Shown here piece by piece: positions 30,239 through 34,643 of a stretch of 34,643 nucleotides of DNA. The DNA comes from Paenibacillus sp. yr247 (lineage in GTDB: Bacteria; Bacillota; Bacilli; Paenibacillales; NBRC-103111), in the NCBI RefSeq assembly GCF_900103825.1, contig NZ_FNIF01000035.1, positions 1-34,643 on the forward strand. The letters are read 5' to 3'. The notes under the pieces were generated by a model, which had not been told where the DNA came from, ran no database searches, and saw only the letters and a program-made list of their open reading frames with translations. Each line of letters opens with the position of its first letter. The stretch's first letter is position 1. The translations under genes were made by a program, and so were the position numbers.

Positions 30239-32062
30239 TCAAAAGACGAAGCAATCCAAGTCGCAGAAACCACTTCCGTGATGATGGTTGCAATGATGTG
30301 CACGTGGCATATGAATCCAAGGACCACCGCCACCTCCATCATGTGGGGCTTTATAATAACCGTCAAAGTAATTGATCGGCGACCAGTCTGGACTCGCTTT
30401 AGGAGCTGGAGGCGACAATTTTGCGAATTCACGGGCTCCATACACAATCTTTCCGCCTACGACCGTCAGCACGGATTCGATGCGTTTGATTTCCTCGTCG
30501 GAGACACAGAAGAAATCATTAGACAGGATCGATAAATCTGCATAATAGCCTGGCTTAATTTGGCCTTTTACGTCCTCTTCCTTCGAGAACCAGGCATTTC
30601 CGGCTGTATACATACGAAGCGCTTGGTGTCGGTCAACCCGATTGGAAGCAGGGTACAACCGCAGGCCACCAAGTGTTTTTCCAGTAACCAACCAATATAA
30701 GGAGACCCACGGGTTATAACTAGCTACCCTTGTAGCGTCTGTTCCGACGCCTACATGCAATCCATGTGAAAGCATTTTTACGATGGGCGGAGCATGTTTA
30801 GCTTCTTCAGCTCCATATCTGTCGACGAAATATTCCCCTTGAAAGGCCATCCGGTTTTGAACTGCAATGGAACCGCCTAGTTCGATGACACGTTCCAAAT
30901 CCTTCTCTCGGATCGTTTCAGCATGGTCTAATATCCACCGCAGATTTTTAAATGGAACTTCTTTATTTACACTTTCAAACACGTTGAGGAAGCGAGTAAT
31001 GTCCTCGCCATATGTGGCGTGGAGCCTGAAAGGCCATCGCTGTTGGACCAGCAGCCGGACAACGTCATATAATTCATGTTCCATGACAGCAGGTAAAATC
31101 GGGCGAGGTTCAGAAAAGTTTTCGTAGTCAGCCGCGCTGTATACAAGCATTTCACCGCCGCCGTTGTGCCTATAGTAAGGGCTGCCTGTATATGGCTTCG
31201 TTGTAGCAGTCCATGATTTAAAATCTTCCAGTTCATGGCCTGGATGCTGCGTAAACAGATTGTATGCTGTGCGAACGGTAAGTTCACCGTTATTGTCGAG
31301 TTCCTGAAATACTTTATAATCTTCCGGATAATTTTGGAATCCGCCGCCGGCATCGATGACGCTCGTCACGCCAAAGCGATTCATTTCCCGCATGAACAGC
31401 CGCGTGGAGTTCAACTGATCTTCATAGGAAAGCTTGGGTCCCTTTGCTAAGGTAGCGTATAATATCGTCGCATTCGGCTTGGCGAGAAGCAGTCCGGTTG
31501 GATTGCCATTGCTATCCCGCTGAATTTCTCCGCCTGGCGGATCTGGCGTATCTTTCGTATACCCAACCGCACGCAAAGCTGCTTTGTTTAAAAAGGCTTG
31601 GCGGTATAAGTTTAGAATGAATACGGGCGTATCCGGAGCAATTCGATTGATTTCCTCCAAAGTTGGCATCCGGCGTTCCTTGAATTGAAACTCCGTCCAC
31701 CCCCCTACAACTCGAACCCATTGCGGTGGTGGCGTACGGTCTACTTGTTGTTTTAACATACGTAAAGCATCAGCTAATGATGGCACTCCATCCCAACGAA
31801 GCTCCAGGTTATAGTTCAATCCGCCACGTATCAGATGAATATGGGAATCATTCAATCCTGGAATCATAAGGCGCTTGTTGCCATCAACAACTCGAGTCCT
31901 TGGTCCTTTATACCGCATAACATCGGAATCTCTGCCCACAGCTAAAAAGCGGTCTCCTTTAATGGCAACTGCTGTTGAAGTGTGTCTAGATTCATCCATG
32001 GTTACAATGTTAGCATTATGGATCAATAAATCAGCTTCAAGAAATTCAGGCTCTTGTGGCAT
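30239..32062 (-). CDS. Amidohydrolase family protein (YtcJ-like) with His/Cys-rich tail (607 aa)
   Basis: Metal-dependent hydrolase of the amidohydrolase_3 (YtcJ/NfdA-like) group; substrates are often N-acyl or N-formyl amides, here unknown. Seen: ADLLIHNANIVTMDE at the N-terminus, MIPGLNDSHIHLIRGG with the metal-binding HxH, FRLHATYGED, WILDHAETI, and VGVGTDATRVASYNPW with the metal Asp. GQIKPGYYADLSILSNDFF is the usual end of the fold. The frame opens at ATG 32110, but ATG 32062 has GAGGAGG with an 8-base gap and is preferred. The last 30 residues are unusual: after GGGGGPW comes HHCNHHHGSGFCDLDC, a likely metal-binding tail. It is a single-gene unit ended by a terminator. Confidence 0.85.
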   Translation of the reverse strand: MPQEPEFLEADLLIHNANIVTMDESRHTSTAVAIKGDRFLAVGRDSDVMRYKGPRTRVVDGNKRLMIPGLNDSHIHLIRGGLNYNLELRWDGVPSLADALRMLKQQVDRTPPPQWVRVVGGWTEFQFKERRMPTLEEINRIAPDTPVFILNLYRQAFLNKAALRAVGYTKDTPDPPGGEIQRDSNGNPTGLLLAKPNATILYATLAKGPKLSYEDQLNSTRLFMREMNRFGVTSVIDAGGGFQNYPEDYKVFQELDNNGELTVRTAYNLFTQHPGHELEDFKSWTATTKPYTGSPYYRHNGGGEMLVYSAADYENFSEPRPILPAVMEHELYDVVRLLVQQRWPFRLHATYGEDITRFLNVFESVNKEVPFKNLRWILDHAETIREKDLERVIELGGSIAVQNRMAFQGEYFVDRYGAEEAKHAPPIVKMLSHGLHVGVGTDATRVASYNPWVSLYWLVTGKTLGGLRLYPASNRVDRHQALRMYTAGNAWFSKEEDVKGQIKPGYYADLSILSNDFFCVSDEEIKRIESVLTVVGGKIVYGAREFAKLSPPAPKASPDWSPINYFDGYYKAPHDGGGGGPWIHMPRAHHCNHHHGSGFCDLDCFVF

Positions 32063-32227
32063 ACTTTTATCCTCCTCACCGCTACTGCAATCCTTCTTCA
32101 ATTTATTCATTACATTGGCAAATAAGAATTCAAGCCATGATTTATGTCAGAAGGCAAATTTCTAATTATTAATAAAACAAAAAAAGAGCCACGCGGATTT
32201 GGAAGAACTTTAGCTTAATAAAGAGAC

Positions 32228-32260
32228 AAAGGCAACCGGCCAGATATTCGGTTGCCTTTT
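32228..32260 (+). terminator. Hairpin, probable terminator
   Basis: AAAGGCAACCG and CGGTTGCCTTTT arms around GCCAGATATT, between divergent genes. No plus-strand gene clearly ends here, so its owner is unclear. Confidence 0.6.
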
Positions 32261-32335
32261 CTCAACTAACGTGCAGAAGAGTGCAATAGAACTGCACTAG
32301 AATAGTGTGAACTCACTGTTTACAGTTGGTAAATT

Positions 32336-32530
32336 TTATGTAATAATTTGAAATGACTTATCAGAAGGTGGTATCTTCATACCAGCTACATGGTCGTTTA
32401 ATGCATCCAAGATAAGAATTTTCCCTCTTTGATTCTTGGACGTGGAAACGATACAGGGTGCTTTGGCATCCATTATTTGTTTAACTAGTGGGGGCCGGCT
32501 ACATTTACGGCATATGAATGTTATTGTTTG
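32336..32530 (-). other. Open minus-strand frame with CxxC, possible remnant
   Basis: 65 codons read coherently: TITFICRKCSRPPLVKQIMD, APCIVSTSKNQRGKILILDA, LNDHVAGMKIPPSDKSFQII, TAA. No ribosome binding site is seen before the only ATG (39 codons from the end). A CRKC pair might be half of a zinc ribbon. Family not recognised; probably a gene tail. The rest of 32111-32617 holds a terminator-like hairpin and nothing else supported. Confidence 0.3.
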
Positions 32531-32617
32531 AAATTACGACGAATGTCTAAGGTAAAGAGAAAGCAATTCTTTGAATAACAATGAAAGTAAATAAAGGCAG
32601 GATAGGTGGACCCAAAT

Positions 32618-33643
32618 ATGCGTAATTCACCGAATATTTCAGAGAAACATCTTCGAGCCTGTCTATACGACCAGTATAACCTGAGCCCCGTCACGCTTGA
32701 GTTTCTTCCACGGGGACATGATTTCAGCGCCGGAGTGTATCGTACTATAAGCGAGCGGGGAACTGCCTATCTGCTTAAAGTGACATCTAGGCCTCTCTAT
32801 GAACCACGTTATCTGATTCCCGCTTTTCTCAAAGATCAGGGTATTACATCTGTCGTTGCTCCCATTCCAACCATTAGTGGTTCTTCTTGGACCCAGCTAC
32901 AGGATTGGGCTGTGTCCGTCTTTCCTTATATTGAGGGGAGCACGGGTTTGGCAGGGATGACGCAGGAGCACTGGAAGGAAGCGGGGGCTATCTTCAACCA
33001 TATTCACCAGGTCACCCTGCCCCATACAGGCTTCGTGTCATTGCGCAAGGAGACCTTTGATCCGACGGAATACGTGCAATGGGTACAGGACTTCGAGATC
33101 GAACATGCACACTCTACTGGTAGAGATGCCACAGAGCGCGCATTTCTATCCTGTTGGATGGAGCATCGATCCACGATACAAATGGTGGTAACCTCTCTGG
33201 AAAAACTGGCAGAGGTGCTTCAGTCACTTACAGTCCCGCACGTCATTTGTCACGCTGATCTACATGCATCCAATTTGATCTGCGATCACGCGGGGAACGT
33301 GTTTGTGATTGACTGGGATGAGGTGATGCTGGCTCCTAAAGAGCGCGATTTTATTTTTGTCCGTCAACCACATGCTGATGTGTTTTTTCAAGGGTACGGA
33401 GTCGCGGAGATTGATTGGAAGGTGCTTACCTACTACCTCTGGGAACGCGTCGTTCAAGACCTCATTGAATGTGCTCAGAACGTGTGTTTAAGGGATGATT
33501 TAGGAGAAGAAAGCAAGACGTATGCAAGCAAAGCGTTTCAAGAAATGTTAGCCGAGAAGGAGGGTGGGCACATTGATGCCGCCTATGCGGCGGCGGACCA
33601 TCTGCCGTTTGACCTCAGCGTTCACATCAAGAAGAGATCTTGA
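32618..33643 (+). CDS. Aminoglycoside phosphotransferase-family kinase (341 aa)
   Basis: Kinase-like fold of the APH family, which phosphorylates antibiotics or small metabolites such as spectinomycin, choline or homoserine. Seen: GTAYLLKVTSR with the ATP-binding Lys, the catalytic HADLHASN (Brenner motif) near residue 213, and VFVIDWDEVMLAPKERDFIF with the metal Asp. The KERDF and FFQGY segments resemble spectinomycin phosphotransferase-like (APH(9)) proteins; the true substrate is not proven. ATG 32618 is chosen over GTG 32606 because AGGTGG at 32604-32609 is correctly spaced. It is a single gene. Confidence 0.85.
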   Translation: MRNSPNISEKHLRACLYDQYNLSPVTLEFLPRGHDFSAGVYRTISERGTAYLLKVTSRPLYEPRYLIPAFLKDQGITSVVAPIPTISGSSWTQLQDWAVSVFPYIEGSTGLAGMTQEHWKEAGAIFNHIHQVTLPHTGFVSLRKETFDPTEYVQWVQDFEIEHAHSTGRDATERAFLSCWMEHRSTIQMVVTSLEKLAEVLQSLTVPHVICHADLHASNLICDHAGNVFVIDWDEVMLAPKERDFIFVRQPHADVFFQGYGVAEIDWKVLTYYLWERVVQDLIECAQNVCLRDDLGEESKTYASKAFQEMLAEKEGGHIDAAYAAADHLPFDLSVHIKKRS

Positions 33644-33984
33644 TGTAAGAGAACTGGTAGACGAAGGCAACCTGACGAGTGGTAAAAGATCTCGGATACA
33701 TCTGACTTATATTCTTATCCAAGTTACCATCTTCGTCAGATGAATTTGCAAATCGACAATGGAGGGCTATCGAATGGTAGTCACAATTGAGGAGTTAAAG
33801 GACAGGAGGCTTTTATTCCTCCTGATGGTATAACGTTGCATCACGTGTGCACCAAGGAAAAGGTAGTAGATGTCGGGTGACAAGAACATATATACATAAG
33901 GAGCCGCTCAGTTGCGGCTTTTTTCATTTTAACGATACAAGTTCTTGTCAAAGAGAAAAACACAGTTGTATAACTGATTTACAC
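33644..33984. other. Intergenic region with short fragments
   Basis: A short frame from ATG 33774 (GGAGGG upstream) reads MVVTIEELKDRRLLFLLMV and stops. The next frame gives IPPDGITLHHVCTKEKVVDV and stops, suggesting one small broken gene with a frameshift near 33815. It is not recognised. The terminator at 33902-33924 follows. Confidence 0.3.
33902..33924 (+). terminator. Rho-independent terminator
   Basis: AGCCGC and GCGGCT arms with a TCAGTT loop and a run of six T. It lies inside the spurious 5' extension of the DUF6886 frame, which shows that extension is not coding. Confidence 0.7.
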
Positions 33985-34338
33985 AACACCAATTACACTG
34001 GAATTGAATTGATTTTATTGAATCGCAGGGATATGCCTCCTGTCGTCTGGGCGATTGATGATGCCCATGAATATACCTTTTACTTTCCCAGAAATTGCCC
34101 GAGGATTGTTTATACTAGGACTAATGAAATTTCCGATGAAGATAACAATAAATTTTTTGGTTTGACCAAATCGGATATTGTAGTTGCGGTTGAAACTGAC
34201 TGGTACGAACGGATAAAGAGTACAACTATTTATAGTTATAGATTACCTGCCAATACTTTTCAATTGTTTGATGAATTTGCTGGATACTACATATCCACTC
34301 AAATAGTAAAACCAGTGGAGGTTGAACGAGGCCACTGA
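33985..34338 (+). pseudogene. DUF6886-family protein, 5'-truncated
   Basis: From about 33985 the frame reads MPPVVWAIDDAHEYTFYFPR, NCPRIVYTR, VAVETDWYERIKSTTIYSYR and FQLFDEFAGYYISTQIVKPV. This matches from memory the C-terminal two thirds of DUF6886 proteins (about 170 residues, function unknown). The N-terminal part, usually starting with a histidine-containing strand (LFHVSEE type), is missing and replaced by sequence holding a terminator. The open frame from ATG 33847 is therefore not a real start. Confidence 0.55.
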
Positions 34339-34349
34339 AAAAGTCCAGC

Positions 34350-34393
34350 AAAGGTACAGATTTCCTCAATTTTTTGAGGAGGCTGTACCTTTT
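34350..34393 (+). terminator. Rho-independent terminator
   Basis: AAAGGTACAG (34350-34359) pairs with CTGTACCTTT (34383-34392), with an inner CCTCAA/TTGAGG stem, followed by a T run. It may also belong to the left end of the adjacent insertion sequence. Confidence 0.75.
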
Positions 34394-34434
34394 TTTCTGT
34401 ATAATTAAGGTATTATACTTAGCGGGTGATTACG

Positions 34435-34643
34435 ATGATCAAAAACCAACAGTCGATGATTTTAAGTCCATATATGGAGATTTACAACTTAGTTGTTCCC
34501 AAGGATAATTTACTGAGACAGATTGAAGAACTCGTTGACTTCTCGTTTGTATACGATGAACTGAAGAGAAATTATTGTTTGGATAACGGTCGAAACGCTA
34601 TCGACCCTATTCGTATGTTTAAGTATTTATTACTAAAATCTAT
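34435..34643 (+). mobile_element. IS1182-family transposase, 5' part
   Basis: ATG 34435 opens a frame of 69 codons running off the window: MILSPYMEIYNLVVPKDNLL, RQIEELVDFSFVYDELKRNY, CLDNGRNAIDPIRMFKYLLL. This is the DUF772-type N-terminal domain of IS1182-family DDE transposases, typically 450-500 residues. No frame damage is seen in the visible part, so the element may be intact. A TATAAT-like and GCGGGTG stretch precede the start. Confidence 0.88.

Noticed and set aside
1..34643. CRISPR array, tRNA or rRNA genes
   Set aside because: No regularly spaced repeats, cloverleaf-like sequences or rRNA-like stretches were seen on either strand.

Overview
The window looks like the chromosome of a low-to-mid-GC Bacillales bacterium, most likely a Paenibacillus or close relative. 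The grounds are AGGAGG-type ribosome binding sites, TagA, SpoIID, YabE-like 3D-domain proteins, ydaO-type c-di-AMP riboswitches, cre-like and FadR-like operators, and a GH95 fucosidase gene. No rRNA or tRNA gene was seen. The species is not decided by the sequence.

Layout. (1) 1-2123: the 3' end of an isochorismatase-family gene, then about 1.7 kb of debris (a secreted-domain fragment, the tail of a sugar-binding lipoprotein, possible regulator scraps and an unrecognised broken gene). (2) 2196-5966: a GH95 alpha-L-fucosidase and a sugar isomerase/epimerase-like TIM barrel, a probable fucoside-use pair. (3) 6290-7619: a second copy of the secreted-domain fragment, then TagA (wall teichoic acid). 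(4) 7823-10497: an ankyrin gene with three in-frame stops, then a decayed cydDC. (5) 10571-12637: a truncated IS110 with a structured RNA-like segment upstream, an intact DUF2089/SHOCT-like three-gene operon, and a broken GNAT gene. (6) 12798-18016, minus strand: a SpoIID/LytB-domain protein and a GC-rich GMC oxidoreductase. (7) 18815-22035: a FadR-box and cre-box controlled lipid operon (flavin oxidoreductase, enoyl-CoA hydratase, broken acyl-CoA synthetase). (8) 22407-23607: an SDR-ArsR operon with a palindromic operator. (9) 23700-25400: more fragments and a small unknown gene. (10) 25581-28150, minus strand: two 3D-domain cell-wall proteins, each behind its own c-di-AMP riboswitch. (11) 28133-29210: a small unknown ORF, an RHH-like protein and a PIN-like protein, resembling a toxin-antitoxin module. 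(12) 29426-34643: a VOC protein, a small ORF, an amidohydrolase with a His/Cys-rich tail, an APH-family kinase, a DUF6886 fragment and the start of an IS1182-family transposase that runs off the window.

The strongest general impression is reductive decay. At least fourteen gene remnants lie between intact operons, with in-frame stops, frameshifts, internal deletions and chimeric junctions. The items most worth following up are the daisy-chained DUF2089 operon, the RHH/PIN pair with an altered active site, the twin c-di-AMP-controlled wall genes, and the possible bridge-RNA remnant of the IS110 element. All family calls come from reading the translations by eye; no database search was run.
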